DNA of 64,000 bases from Stichopus chloronotus (taxonomy: Eukaryota; Echinodermata; Holothuroidea; Aspidochirotida; Stichopodidae): positions 28,984,189 through 29,048,188 of the forward strand of contig CM037842.1 of the NCBI GenBank assembly GCA_021234535.1. The letters are read 5' to 3'. Below, one piece after another: positions 1 to 13,000 of the stretch. The notes under the pieces are model-generated. The model made no database searches, was not told where the DNA came from, and saw only the letters and a list, made by a program, of their open reading frames with translations. Position 1 is the stretch's first letter, and each line of letters starts with the position of its first letter. Both the position numbers and the translations under genes were made by a program.

Positions 1-1379
1 CATTTTCAATGTTTCAAGACCATCTGAATCGCTACATTGAAATGACTGCTAAAATAATGTTTTAGAACACACTGATAAGAAATGAAATTTTATTTGTTTG
101 TCTTATTTGTTTTTATCAATTTGTAGTACATACCGGTATGTAAGAATATAAGCCTAGGGTAACTTTCGTGTTGGGAGCCTGGATGAAGGAGTGGAAAAAC
201 TATGCTACAGTATTTAATCTTTCTTGTTGACGCTGTTTGTATTTCACTAATTCCAATGAATCATTATACTTTCTTTTTCGAGTCTTTCACTAGTTACCTC
301 TTTCAAGATTTAGAAATTACTTTATCTTTAGCTGTATTCCATTATTTGCACATAATTAGCTTAATTAATATCTCACTTGCTTCTCAATAAAACACATGCC
401 ACTGGCAAAGAAATATTTAACTCAATAAAAGGGGAAAGGAAAAACAACATACCGTAGTAATTGAAATATATGCATACTTGATTACAATTTAAATAGATGC
501 ATTATGCTTATCTAATTACAGCTAATTATTGAAAAGAAACATCTATACTCGAAATCTACACTTTCTACCTTTTCGTCTATAATCAAATTAAGACTCGTAT
601 ATATTTTTTTCTTTGAAGGATTTAAGAATCTCGTGGAACAGGATAACTTAGAATGTCCGGTGCCATGTGTTTTTCTCCCATGATGGCGAAATGGGAGCAT
701 TCCATTTTATTACCTTATAACCCATATTTGATCTTAACAATGTAATTATATTATTTCTCTGCAACTAACGTTTAATATTGCCTCATTCGCTATTGGAAAG
801 GAAAATCCAATTTTCATACATGTATGGATTTCTTTTGCCATCGTGATGTAAACACGTTTTAAAATAATGTTACTGTCCAAAATTTCCTTTCGTCTCTCCT
901 CTTACACTGAATTGATTTTTACTAAATTAAATTTGTACCATTGACATAATAACGAAGTTAACTTCTACTAAACTTCTCGTGCCTATTTCTTCCTACGTTT
1001 CTCGTTTTTTCCTTTGTTCATCTGTTTGTTAGTTTGTCTGTAGTATGTTAAATTTCCTGCGTATGGTTGCAGGAGGTGTTGTTATCGACAGCGGGTCACT
1101 TCAAGAATCGCGTGACCGCTTGAGTGTGCACTACTGCATGTAGTTTCAAGTACTGTGAGTACGTTACTTGCGCGTATAAGTCAACTGTTAGGCACGAATC
1201 AGTCGATTCCCAGAGAACAAAACAGTAAACTAAAATGCGGAAGTGACCTAAAGAACTCTGAGGTTCACGTTTCATGATAAATAATGAGTCCATCCATTGC
1301 CTGTAAATCACCTTCCAGTGTACACGTACTCGGTTGAGGAAACAAACGAAAATTTTCGTACGTAGCCATTAGGAGAGAT

Positions 1380-1780
1380 GCCAAATCCAGGGGCGTATAG
1401 CAAGGGCCCTATGAGGGGCAAAATCGACTCTCCGTCCCTAGTTTGACCTTCGTCATAAGGAAGGGGTACAAGGGGAGAAATGTTTGCCTAATAAAGCTTA
1501 AGTCAGGATTTCAAATCAGTCAGTCCACAGATAGGCCTAGGTGGCAAGAGGATACTAGTAGGTCTAAGGGGTGGAGGCGCCTCCTTCCCCTTTGCCTTAC
1601 TGAAGAGGATCATGTTTGTCCTTCTTAATTGCCCGATCATGTTGCAAAATTGATTTTCTTTGACACCTGGATCCATGAATCTAAAATAAAGGTTAGAAAG
1701 TATTGGAGGGGGCTGAGGGCTGTCAAGACTATCTAAGTGGAGCGCCAGTTGGCGTGGAGCTACGTCAAGCAAATTTTTGG
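1380..1780. mobile_element. Possible transposon end fragment
   Basis: The segment begins with a CAGGGGCGTA-like string followed by GGGCCCTAT and GGGGC. This composition is typical of hAT-type element ends in marine invertebrate genomes. It contains overlapping short frames on both strands but no recognisable transposase. No target-site duplication could be identified by eye, so the call is weak. Confidence 0.2.
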
Positions 1781-2529
1781 CGTTTTAAACTCTCCAAATG
1801 GCTGAGAATGGCACTTACAGAGTGTTCCAAGCTGCATGTACCCAGCCTTAAAATAAGGATCTCATGTCAGCTGTTTCTCAATTAGGCCTAATGAAATAAA
1901 AATCAGTGTATGAAGAATGGAGTAATACGTATCAAATGGGTTGAGATAATGCAATAATCATAATAAATAATTCATCCTCTTTCATTTACTCTTGGAACAG
2001 TTGGTACATAGTAGGAGGGAGAGAAGTGGTGCTGAACAAATCTTTAGACTCCACTTTTCATTGGTTGATAAAAGGAAATGTTTAACTTGAAAATAAAAGT
2101 AAAACTTGACGGTTGAACATTATCTAACGCAACGAAGCGAAGCAGAATCCGATTGGGTGAAGAACCATCTTGTGTCTTGATTGTTCTCGCATGTTTACAT
2201 GATTATTATACTTAACGTTAGCATACAGAACGAATAGCAGGTGAGATGTTGACTTGTTTACTTTCATAATAAGTGTTCACTAAGAGAGATCTTTTAAGTA
2301 AGTTGGGCCATGTTGACTGCCGGGATAGTCCTGTGGTTGCATCACAAAGTTTGTACAAATACCTCTACTGTATCTTTGAATCACATCTCTTCACGTAGCT
2401 CGTATGAAAGTAAAACATTCACATATAGCGATGCAATACACTCAGTCACGATAATTTTAGTTACCGATGGTCTGACAAATCCATCAATGTAGGAAGCTTC
2501 TTGTGATATTTTGTTACAGGATTACTATG

Positions 2530-3020
2530 TTGTTGTTACGGAGAAAAAATGTCTTACCAGAAGGATAGGTATAGGACAATCAGTAGGGGGGGGGGGGGGT
2601 TGAGAGAAAGATTTTTCCAGAAGGAAAGGCAGTTGGGAGAAAGACTTTACTGGTAGGATAGGTAATTGTTGGAAAAACTTCAATTGCACTGGAGCTATGG
2701 AGGATAGGTAGAAGGAAGTTGTTATCAGGAGGATAGGTAGTTGTGATAAAGGTCAACAGGGATGATAGGTTGTTATGAGAAAGACTATCAGGAGAATATG
2801 TAATGGTGGAAAGACTTTAAAGGATAGGTACAGTAGTTGTTTAGAAAGACCAGAAATTAAGATACTGTAGTTAGTTGAGAGAATGACACTAGGACAATGT
2901 CGATATGAGAAAGACTTTGAAGGATAGGTACAGTAGTTGCTTAGAAAGACAAGAAAGATACCGTAGTTAGTTGAGAGAAAGACACGTTGACATTAGGACA
3001 GGTCGATATGAGAAAGACTT
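2530..3020. repeat. Degenerate minisatellite (AGGATAGGT / GAGAAAGAC units)
   Basis: Words such as AGGATAGGTA, GTAGTTG and GAGAAAGAC recur irregularly about every 40-60 bp. One longer unit (AGGATAGGTACAGTAGTTG followed by TTAGAAAGAC) appears near 2820 and again near 2920. A run of 14 G lies at about 2586-2599. Confidence 0.75.
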
Positions 3021-3720
3021 TGTTAGAAATTATTGTAAGAAAGCTTCAGCATGCATGTTATTCCGTTAGGTTTTTTCCTTGAAAGTGCTGTAAATCAATA
3101 TTTCAAGTACAGTAGAAATTAGTAACTTCGGTAACTGTGAAGAGCCCGAGTGAAGAGTTTGAAATATCCTTTAGTTGACTGTAAAGCCACTTTAAATGCG
3201 ATTTTTTTTTTTTTTTTTTTTGCAGTAGGTTATGTCCCAGTTTCAAAGAAGATTCCAAAGTCAGATTACTTTTCGTCTTACGTTTTAGTTCTAGTTGGCG
3301 GGTCAGTTTGCATAGGCTTATAGGTCTAGTATGTGACCACAAAGAACATCGTGTACTGGCACTCTCATCACTATATTAATTTGTCAGGTAAAAATAACAC
3401 TTTGGAGTATTGGTTGTATTTATCATTAAAAATGTTAAAAAATAGCTACAAACTCCAACAAAATCCATCAAAAACTGACACGTTCACAGGCAAATTCCTT
3501 TCTCATACTCCAAGGGAAGAACTCCTATGATATGATATGTCTTACATTATAATTTGTTAATTTGACTTTTATCTCCAAAATACCGATATTACCTACCAAT
3601 GTGAAACCCAGTAATTAAGTAATTAAGAGGCAATATACAAAGGCGAAACAAAAGAAATGCTGACTCTGTGCAACACTCAACGTCATCCATTTTTATAAAA
3701 CATTAAAGAGTCATATCTCA

Positions 3721-3743
3721 ACAACAACAACAACAACAACAAA

Positions 3744-3775
<32 letters not shown>

Positions 3776-3779
3776 ACAA
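3721..3779. repeat. CAA trinucleotide microsatellite
   Basis: An interrupted run of CAA/ACA triplets in two blocks is separated by a short AAAGTAAACAAAA spacer. Confidence 0.85.
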
Positions 3780-4149
3780 ACGTAGTAAATTAAACACAAT
3801 CGTCGGATCCATTTTGATTCACAATTTCACATCCGAAACTTCTGAATGCATCTAGCTCATTTCTGGATGCATGCCAAACTTTTACATTAAGAAAATATAA
3901 ACATAGAAAATTCATATCCAATACTGTTGTCATTTGCGTTGGACCAAGTAACTGTTTCCATTGGACCAAGTAAGTAACTTAGGAAAGTGATCTAGTTTCA
4001 GACTGTCGATAAATAGTTAGCAGAGATATCAACCAAACGTTGGGTAATCTAAAATGTGCTGTAGACGAAAGCTTTCACGCTCAAAAAGACCCTTAAGCTT
4101 GCTTGAACAGGGCAAAGAAAATTATAGTACTAATAGGGAGGATGTGCTT

Positions 4150-4240
4150 TCGAGGGGGAGGGCGAGGGGAGGGCGAGGCGAGGGCGAGGGGAGGGCGAGG
4201 CGAGGGAGAGGGGAGGGCGAGGGGGAGGGGAGGGCGAGGA
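4150..4240. repeat. G-rich GAGGGCGAGGG array
   Basis: Tandem copies of GGGCGAGG and GGGAGGGCGAGG occur in an otherwise AT-rich neighbourhood. The plus strand has many runs of three or more G spaced by one to three bases, so it could form G-quadruplexes. The short Arg/Gly-rich frame across it is a by-product of the repeat. Confidence 0.8.
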
Positions 4241-6970
4241 GGTAAAATTAAATCTCTCCAATGAAAAGTGTGGGATTAAGGTATTTTTAGCTCGCCCCCT
4301 CTATATTTGCCAAGTGTTCAGGACTTGTCTAATACAACTGAGTACACTCGGGAAATGTTGGTTCCGGCCGGACTGTGGACTTTCTTGTACTCCCCGCGCC
4401 AACTGATGGTGGCAGTCCGCTTAGACAGTCCTGACAACAGACATTAAATCCATCCCCCCGCCCATCTCCAATAATTTTTTCATTGGGCCCATTAGACTAA
4501 AACTTGCTGTGAATTGAATCCAACATCTTTTCATAGGATGCGACCTACACGTTATTCCGAGTTGTTTATTGTCTTCAGTAAAACGTCTTAACTCGTTGTA
4601 AAACATAAAAAAAAGGTAAAAATAAAACAAGGAGAAAGAAAACATTAAATAGCCTACCACATCAGCTCACAGGCAAGTTACTGAAGTCTTTGTCAGTACT
4701 GATGATTCTTTTTTTTATGAAATTGCAAAATTTGATGTCACTGTTTCAAGTGTTTGTGTTACTCTTAGGCCCAGAAGCCTGCTTGATGTTGATCTCAGCC
4801 AGCTCCCCCGTCATTGACCCGAAATGTGGATGAAACTTTTCTGATGTAAATGACGAAGTAGCAGACGACATGAACCCTTTCATGTTAACTTCCTAATAAC
4901 ATAAGCCCTATTGAATCTGTAAGTTGTGAACAAAGAGAATGTATTTGGCGGCAACTAAGTAGGTTCAATGGAAGGAATTAGATACGTATCTACTTCTAAA
5001 TTGCATGGTGGGCTGATCGCCGTTCAAGGTCGGCACGATTCAAGACTCATAGAATTGGTGCACTGCTCCAGTAGCCTAATGCTCATGCCGGGAAGAAGAA
5101 CGGAAGAAAACCTAGTGCAAATGTTTGTTACACAATGTAAGCATCAATGTCAGACGCTAATCTCATGAGTGACTGCATCTTAGGCTACGCTATGCAAGTC
5201 TACAACTGGACAAGTCTACTTAAAACCAATAAGGGCATGCAATATCGATTCTGGTGTTCTGGTGTCTTCCTTTGTTTTTCTGTTTGATCACTTTTTGTGT
5301 TAATTCTTTGGACATGCAAGACATATTCTTCAAACAACATAACAAACAATTAGGCCTATATACTATATTATTTTTGATGCTAGAAGTAAATATGTTACCC
5401 ACGACTTGACAACATTTTCAACTCTCTGCTCAAAACGTGATACCAGCAAGCGTAATATTTGGGATCCAGATAACTGGGCCGACCTTGATCAAGATGGGAT
5501 TACTAGCTGTGACCCATATAGTGTCCATAGGTGACCCAACTGTCATTGCGCAGTGGGTGCAATTACTGGGACCGATTTAGGGGCAATGTGGGCTATAATC
5601 ATCAGTTAGTTCGTCATGATGTGGGCAGTCTCAAACGTACATAGGCCTATTTATTAAACAAAGAAGGCCTAACTCTGTTTTCTCTGTTTTCTAAGGAATG
5701 ACAAGCAAAATCGAAACACTACTACGCCTATTTCGGTCAATAGTTAACTTCCTTGTTCTCATAGAGGACTGAAAATGTAAACGAGAAAGTTGGTGGTCTC
5801 ATATAGGCTATACAAAATTATCGTTTTTACAATAAATTTGGATCACAACTCCTTTTTTTCAAAACAACATGGCAATGATATTTGCACGTTCATCTTTGTT
5901 CACAATTTCTTTCCACGTGCATAATACTAACACAAATGTACAATTAACGATATAGCCTACTATTATCCAGCCTCATATAACCCTTTAAATCGGGATAAAT
6001 ATGACAAATATGAATATGAGTATTAATGATACACAGATTTAACACTATTTACAACATGCAACCTTCTCAACATGTCGCCTTGGATCCTAAATTTGTAGGC
6101 CTGTACCGTCGTGTTAGTAAGACAATGCATGAAACAGAAAAAGAAAATTAGGGCAGCGCTCGCATTAAGTTATTCTCACTAAGTCCAGATAAAGCCCATC
6201 AGTGGGCCCGTGCGAGTAGAACGGTTCCACCATAGCCCATATAGTCTTAATGATATCCATCTGGGCCCCATATGATATGTATTCCAACGGGTACATAGGG
6301 GCCGCCGAACGAAAAGAATATGTGGAATGGTGGAGATCATTGGGCTGAATGTCGGCAGGACTATCTAATCGTTCCTTTAGTCACTCACTTTTTCGAGTCC
6401 CAACTGGTTCCGCCGCCACTGCATGGGAACCATGTTGTCTATAAAGCCCGGATGGGCCCCACATCTGCTTAGGCCGACACTAGAAATTTACATATAGGCC
6501 TACTAAATTTGGTTACTACCTCTGATAAAGATTGTTGTAAAAGTTTCGCTAGGAACGACAAAATTCCCAGCTTTATTCATAATAATAACTGTTTTTTCCT
6601 ACAATAATTAATTATAGCATATTTTGCACTCTTTGGTAGTTATTGGCCCTGGGTTCCTTCCTGAACATGTTGTGTTGTGTGATGTCGAAGCCACCTTAAT
6701 CTTTTCAAAGTTCATTTTTCTGCACATTACTCAGTCCATACAACACCATAACGTAGAGCAATAACAAATATTACTGCAAAGATTTTTCTTTTTTATTTTA
6801 GTAAACGGTGCAATATATTACGATCACGATATTTCAGTAAGTGACAGGGTCGTCAAATCCGTGTATAGATGAACCATACTTAGGCTGTCCAATAGAACCA
6901 CTGTGCATGTGACAGACCTTTACATTGGCATATCCCGCATAAAGGTCATCAGCGAATAGGACTTCTAGCA

Positions 6971-6984
6971 GTTGCCATGGTGAC
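6971..6984 (+). promoter_or_regulatory. RFX-type X-box in the CFAP44 promoter
   Basis: GTTGCCATGGTGAC matches the palindromic X-box (GTTGCC AT GGYAAC type) with one mismatch in the right half. It lies 54 bp upstream of the CFAP44 start codon. RFX transcription factors drive ciliary genes through such motifs close to the start site, so position and gene identity agree. Direct binding is inferred. Confidence 0.7.
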
Positions 6985-7037
6985 ATTCACCTGAACCTAG
7001 CAGAACAGCACCGAGCTTATTTTTTGGGCTTTAAATA

Positions 7038-7077
7038 ATGGAAGAAAACACTGCGGAAGAGCAGAATGGTGCTCAGG
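7038..7077 (+). CDS. CFAP44: CFAP44 exon 1 (residues 1-13)
   Basis: ATG GAA GAA at 7038 opens a short acidic leader. The exon ends CAG-G before the donor GTAATC (phase 1). The leftover G plus AA from exon 2 makes Glu. Confidence 0.85.
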
Positions 7078-10000
7078 GTAATCACCTCACATTTTTTCGG
7101 AGATAATATATTGTTTTCAGACAAATCATGTAATATGTACTTTCAAAGAAACGTAGAAACGCAGCTTCCCTACACTTGAGCCCGTATTGTTACCACCGTT
7201 GTGAATGCTCTCAATGTGAGAACCGGTTTCGCGAAATTTTTAAGCTTGTCGTTCCAAAGGCTTTCACAAAGAAACGTAGGCCTTGGCTACTTGACATAGC
7301 ATATGCCATGTACTAAGATTGTCGCAAATTTCTTCAATATGATGCATTGTCCCTGGTTAATCTTTTGATGAGGCGTGTTTCTGCTATGATACTAACCTTA
7401 AAATCATTCAGGCTACCATACACACGTATGTGGCATGGATGTATAAAACTTGCGCATCTAACGTTAAACCTTGAAATTACTAAGTGCTGGAAACTCAAAA
7501 TCCCTATAAATTTATTAATCTTGCTGAAGCACGTCTAAAGATCCTTATTAATATAATGTGAGCTAATCTGGTAGGAATTGTACCTCAAAATCTGTTATAT
7601 TGTCAAACATTTACTTTGAGACAATTGATTTAATAATAGATGTACAGTAAACCTGCGAAACTTCACGCACCTCACTAACTTAGCATGAAAATCATTAATG
7701 GAGAGTGTCCTTTTAAATAAATCCCATGCGTAAACCTACAGCAGTAACCTGTGAACAAGCTAGCAAAATAAACCGTCATGAACAGTTCCACTGAGTGGTC
7801 AAAATTATGATTTTGAAATTTGTAACATTAGGGCAACAACTGTGAATAGGGTGCTTTAGGCCTAGCCTAAGTCTCCTGTGCAAACACAGCACCATAAAAC
7901 TGACTAATTAGACAAGGGCAATTAAATAAACAGTGTCTCAGCTTACTTTCCAGTTATTTCAAGGTATGGTAGTCAAATCGTTGTCAAACTGCGTAGTCCA
8001 TTGCATTTTCGGACTTATTTTCTAGGGGTGTGCGATGTTTGGCAGTTCGCGAAGTTTTATGTGCTGTATAAAGGGGTGACCGTCGAACACTCTGTTAAGG
8101 AAATTTATCATTCCAAGTTTGTGACAGTTCCACCTACAAAAATTGGAACGTTTCCTTATGAATCAGTATTGTCTCAAATGAATATGTATTCATTGCAATG
8201 AAAAAGTGTGTCAGCAAAGGTGAAATTATCACACCTTCTTTACAACAATCCAAACAAAATTAACTTTCGCTAAGGTGCCCGTCGAGTGCGCCTACCGTTG
8301 ACTTAGTGTAGAAATGACAAAAAATGGTTGCGTGCTTCACTATTCCAACATGCCGAACCTAAGCCGAACCTAAGTTGTGATTTGTAAATGATAGGCTAGA
8401 GGCACAGTAGATCAGTAGATGGCTACCTTATAATACACCTAGAAAGACACACATTCCCTAGCTGTTGCCGAAACTGTATTACTTCAGACAAACAAACCTA
8501 TTTTATTGAAGGAAGAATGACATAATTCGTTAAACATAGTATGTCGCTGATGAAGCCTGTTGCAAGTATGCTTTCTTGATAAGGTTTTCCACCCTTGCCT
8601 ACAGTGAGTACAGGCTAGGCTTTATCCTAATTTAAAATGTCATTTCAACATAACAATCCAGAATACATCTCAAAATCCAGTGTATGCATTGTACAATCTA
8701 GGCTAGACTAACTGCATGAAAATACAACCTTCCAAAGCACTTGGTAAAGTTATTCATGGTCAAATGTGATCTGCTAATTACGTGGTACTGTATCCTGTAT
8801 TTTTAGAAGAAGCAGGAGACCCTCAAGAGAGCCCGGTAAATGAAGGAGCAAAAGGAGAAAAGTTGGATGAGAATGAACCCAATAGTGAAGATAAACCAGA
8901 TGAGCCTCATCCAGAGGATAACAATGACAATGCAGGTGCAGAAGAAATAAAAGATGAACCAGATGTTGGAGAGGGAACAGTTGGAGATGACAATTCAGAA
9001 GAGGTAACCAAAGCAGATAGAGCAGCAGAGAATGATCCGGGGCAAAATGATGGAGAGAATGATCCTGGGCAAAATGATGCAGAGGATGTTGAAGAAAGTC
9101 AGGGGAAAGAATCTGAAGAATCCAAGACCAGCAACGTCGAACAAGAGACAGAGCAGGGTACGAATGTGGAAGTAAGTAATGACGACAGCGAGACCAAAGA
9201 GCCTACAGGGAAGGAGAATGGTGGTGAAGATCAAGCACCTCCAATTGAAGAAGATAATGTGAATAACAATGCAGGAGGGGATGAAGAAGGAATGACCCAA
9301 GAGGAACCCAAACCCGCTGAAGATGGAAATGAGAACAATACTGTCACAGAGAATGGTGAAGGTATGACTGTCACTGACAACACATTTGGATGTATCGTGT
9401 TGATTATTAACTCTAATAATCTAGATTCTCAGCAATTTTTTTCATTGTAGTTGTCACAAATGATTTGTCATCTGTACTGCCTTGCTGCCAATGTATTGGT
9501 TCTTTCATGCCTTATGATAGCTGAATTGAATTTTACCATGATTAAATAGAAACTATTGGAAAAAGTTGAACTTACGAAAAAAAAAAAATGTTTTCAACTT
9601 TGAGATCGTCTTATGTAAAGCTGAGTTTGTAACATAAACATTGTTATTTTTTTCTTACTTAGAGTCAACTGTTCAGGACGATGGCACTAATCAAGAAGAA
9701 ATGACAGGAAACGGAGAAGCAGATTCTGAGGAACAGAAATCCACAGAAGATAAAACAAATGATGAGGGGAAAGAGGAGTCAGAGCCGGTCACAGGTATAA
9801 CTTACTCTAAATGTAAAAAGAGTTTCTAAACTGACCTACCCCCTCAGGTTGCACACCCTAGCTGTTACCAAATGAAGTTTCTACCCTCAATCTTACCTAT
9901 TTTCGTACCTGAAGCATGACACATTTCATGAAAAGTTAATCCATTCTAGTGACTCCAAACACTCCATTGTCAAAATTATTTTTTTGATAAGCTCAAATGA

Positions 10001-13000
10001 ATATGATCCTGAAAGCTTTCAACTAGTTGATTTCTGAGTATACTCATTTGTAATTGCTCAGTACAGGAGGCAATGTTAGGCATCATTGCATTGTTAGGCC
10101 CCACAGCAATGTCAGTGTTATACATCACAGCAATGCCTGACATCAAAGTGATGTTAGGCATCATGACAATACTTGGCGTCACAGTGATGTTAGGTGTCGT
10201 GGCGATGTTAGACATCACAGTGATGTTAGGCATCATGCTGATGTTAGATAAATGTATGGCAATGCTTGACTTCATGGTGTTGTCAGGCATCTAACATAAA
10301 GAAGAAAGTGAAAATCGCTTTTAAAAATTCTTCACTGTGGTTTTGATGAATTCATCTCTTAGAAATAATATGTCATGTATGGCAAATTCTTCCCAGGCTT
10401 CATTTTTAAGATGTCTACAATGTTCTTATACTCTAAAGTATCTCCTTTCTGTTTGTGCTAAAAGCTGAAGATGAAGGAAAGGCAGAACAAGTAGAGACAG
10501 GGGAAGATGGTGCAACCGACAAGGATGATCAAAAAGAGAAAGACAGCAAGGAGCAGGAGAATGCAGAAGGTTTGTTAGTTTCTACTTTGAAATGTAATCT
10601 TTACCCCTTATGTGTGCTAAAATAGTTAGCAGCTTGTCACTCATGGTAATCTGCGTGGGTCCACCTTGGATTTTCAGGAGGGTTGCCTGAGCGAGATACA
10701 TGGTAAGTGTTTTTAAGTGACTGGTTTTAGCAGTGCATGCCAAGCTGCGTCGGTTTATGGGGACTAGCATATTTGAACAGGGGTGTATTCCTAAACTAGC
10801 CCCCCTACCCTTACCCTCACTTCATTCCATTCAACACAGCCTAGACAGTCAATGTTTTCCTCCCAATGTTCATTATAGATGCAACATTATTTCTTGCATG
10901 TGATCTAGACCATAAAACTGGCAAATTGAAAATGTCTCTTTCATTCTTTTTCATGAAGATGAAGAAAAGAAAACAAAGAAAAAGAAGACTGCAGATGAGG
11001 AGAAGATCATTGCCTCTGACTTCTTTTACAACTACGAGGATCTCGTTTCCAGAGCTCGCATCACAGAAGAATCTGGTTTGCCAGAGAATGTCATGAGCTT
11101 GGAGTATCCTTCATAAAAAAGAAAAAAATGAATTGTTTTTATGTGACAACAGTGCCCTGTTGGTCCACTAGTGAGGGCATAGTTGTGGAGTCCATTAAAA
11201 TAGGAGTTTTATTTTAACTTATGTAACATTATCACACCTACGTCTGGAATTCACAACCTACAGAGAGCACAATGCATTAGGCCTCACCTTTGCTTTTGTT
11301 TAGGAGTAACCATGAACTGAATCTAACCTGTACTGATGAGACTAACTTTCACTGTTAACTGTGATCTGAAAGCCTCATGTGGCTCTGGTTCATCATCCGC
11401 TGATTGTTACCCATGGTTGTGTATGCCAGCTGGGTCTCAAAACCTGTGAGTGGTATTTTACCTGTTCGTGTGGACATGTAAGATGTTTTACAAGAACAAG
11501 AACTCCATCAACAAGATAATGTTGTTTTTGGGTAGGCTACCCCATTAGCAATTTAATAGTGTATTGCCGGCTACCCTGTCAGCCATATGATGGTGCAATA
11601 AATTGATGTAGGCTACCCTTTTGGCAACATGATGGTATATTGGTGTAGACTAAACTATCCTATTATCATTGTAATGTTCAATTGGTGTAGACTAAGCTAT
11701 CCTGTCATCATTGTGATGGTGTACTGGGATATCCTAACATACCAGCAAACATGAAATAGTCCAGAAGAGACAATTACACAGTTTTTGTCCTTAACTTTGA
11801 AATTCAGGCATTCTTTTGGATATGACTGTCACAAAATGTCTAACCTCCACATGGTGGACCCCGACACGGTCCTGTTTGTGGCGGGTAACGTGGTTGAGAT
11901 TCTTAACTTGCAGACCGCGGAGCAGAAGTACATCCGGAGCATGAGTGGTGGGGGCATTGGTGCTGTTACGGTGAGTCACTATTCCTTTAGTTCTGTGCAA
12001 ATGTTAAAATTCTGTGCCTACCCAAGTTGACCTGCCAAACCAATTTTATGATTGCTTATACAATATGGAACATAAATTTCATTCTTGTTCATTTTTTATT
12101 ACGACAACATGAAAGATGTTTATGACGTCCTGTCTTGGAAGGTGAAAATGTATTTATTACCAACCATTTTTCACACTAACAGGTACATCCGAGCGGCAAG
12201 TATTTTGTTGTGGCAGAGAAGGGTGAGATGCCAAACATCGGTGTCTACGAGTTCCCCTCCCTGAAGTTGTATCGCATCCTCCGTGGAGGGACGGAGTCTG
12301 CCTACTCTTTTGTTGATTTCAATCCCTCTGGATCTCTTCTGGCATCAGTTGGTAGCTACCCTGATTTTATGCTCACTGTGTGGGACTGGGAACAAGAAAA
12401 GACAATGTTGAGGACGAAGGCATTCTCTCAAGATGTCTTCAGAGTGACATTCTCTCCAGAGAATGAAGGACAGCTGACAAGCAGTGGCACAGGACATATC
12501 AGGTAAAACTTGTTGATGTATTATCAGTTACAATGTCAACTGGGTCACCTGGTAAATAAATGCAAGTTTTCTTTGAAATTTGATGTACAGTAATTAGACT
12601 TCATTGCAAACTCACAAACATCATGCAATGGAATGAAATATGCGTGGATTTCACTTGTTTTTCTGCTGAAAGTGCACTCAAAAAAATCTCTTTGTTTTTT
12701 GATGTGGCAACTTCCATTGGAAACTCTGCCTTTGCCATTACACTGTCTAAGATGTCTGTACCTCAAGATAATGCCCTGTACTTTATCTAGTGAAAGCAGG
12801 ATATGGGATCCTTTGTTGGTGATTGCCTAGTCATCCTTGCCTTTGGAATTGTCCATATGAACTGGACAAGTGGTTTGCAATGTTAGAATACAGACAAGTG
12901 CAAATACAGAGAGGTTTAAAGATGTGACTCTGAGTGATGTGCATTGGTATGCCACTAAGATTTACCATTTGAGGTAACCAACCTGTCAAATTTAACAGAG

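Larger units (their letters stand above)
1..6970. other. Gene-poor left flank
   Basis: No open frame here has a recognisable domain or spliced continuation. The stretch holds a degenerate minisatellite (about 2530-3020), a T run near 3200-3222, a CAA tract (3721-3779), a G-rich array (4150-4240), and scattered transposon-like pieces. The latter include a GGGGCGTA/GGGCCC-rich piece near 1389-1420 and repeated GGGCCCATAT-type words at 5480-5620 and 6190-6480. TAGGCCTA octamers recur. I see nothing coding in it. Confidence 0.6.

Noticed and set aside
1503..1885. Overlapping frames on both strands near 1.5-1.9 kb
   Set aside because: Composition resembles transposon debris; no recognisable domain.
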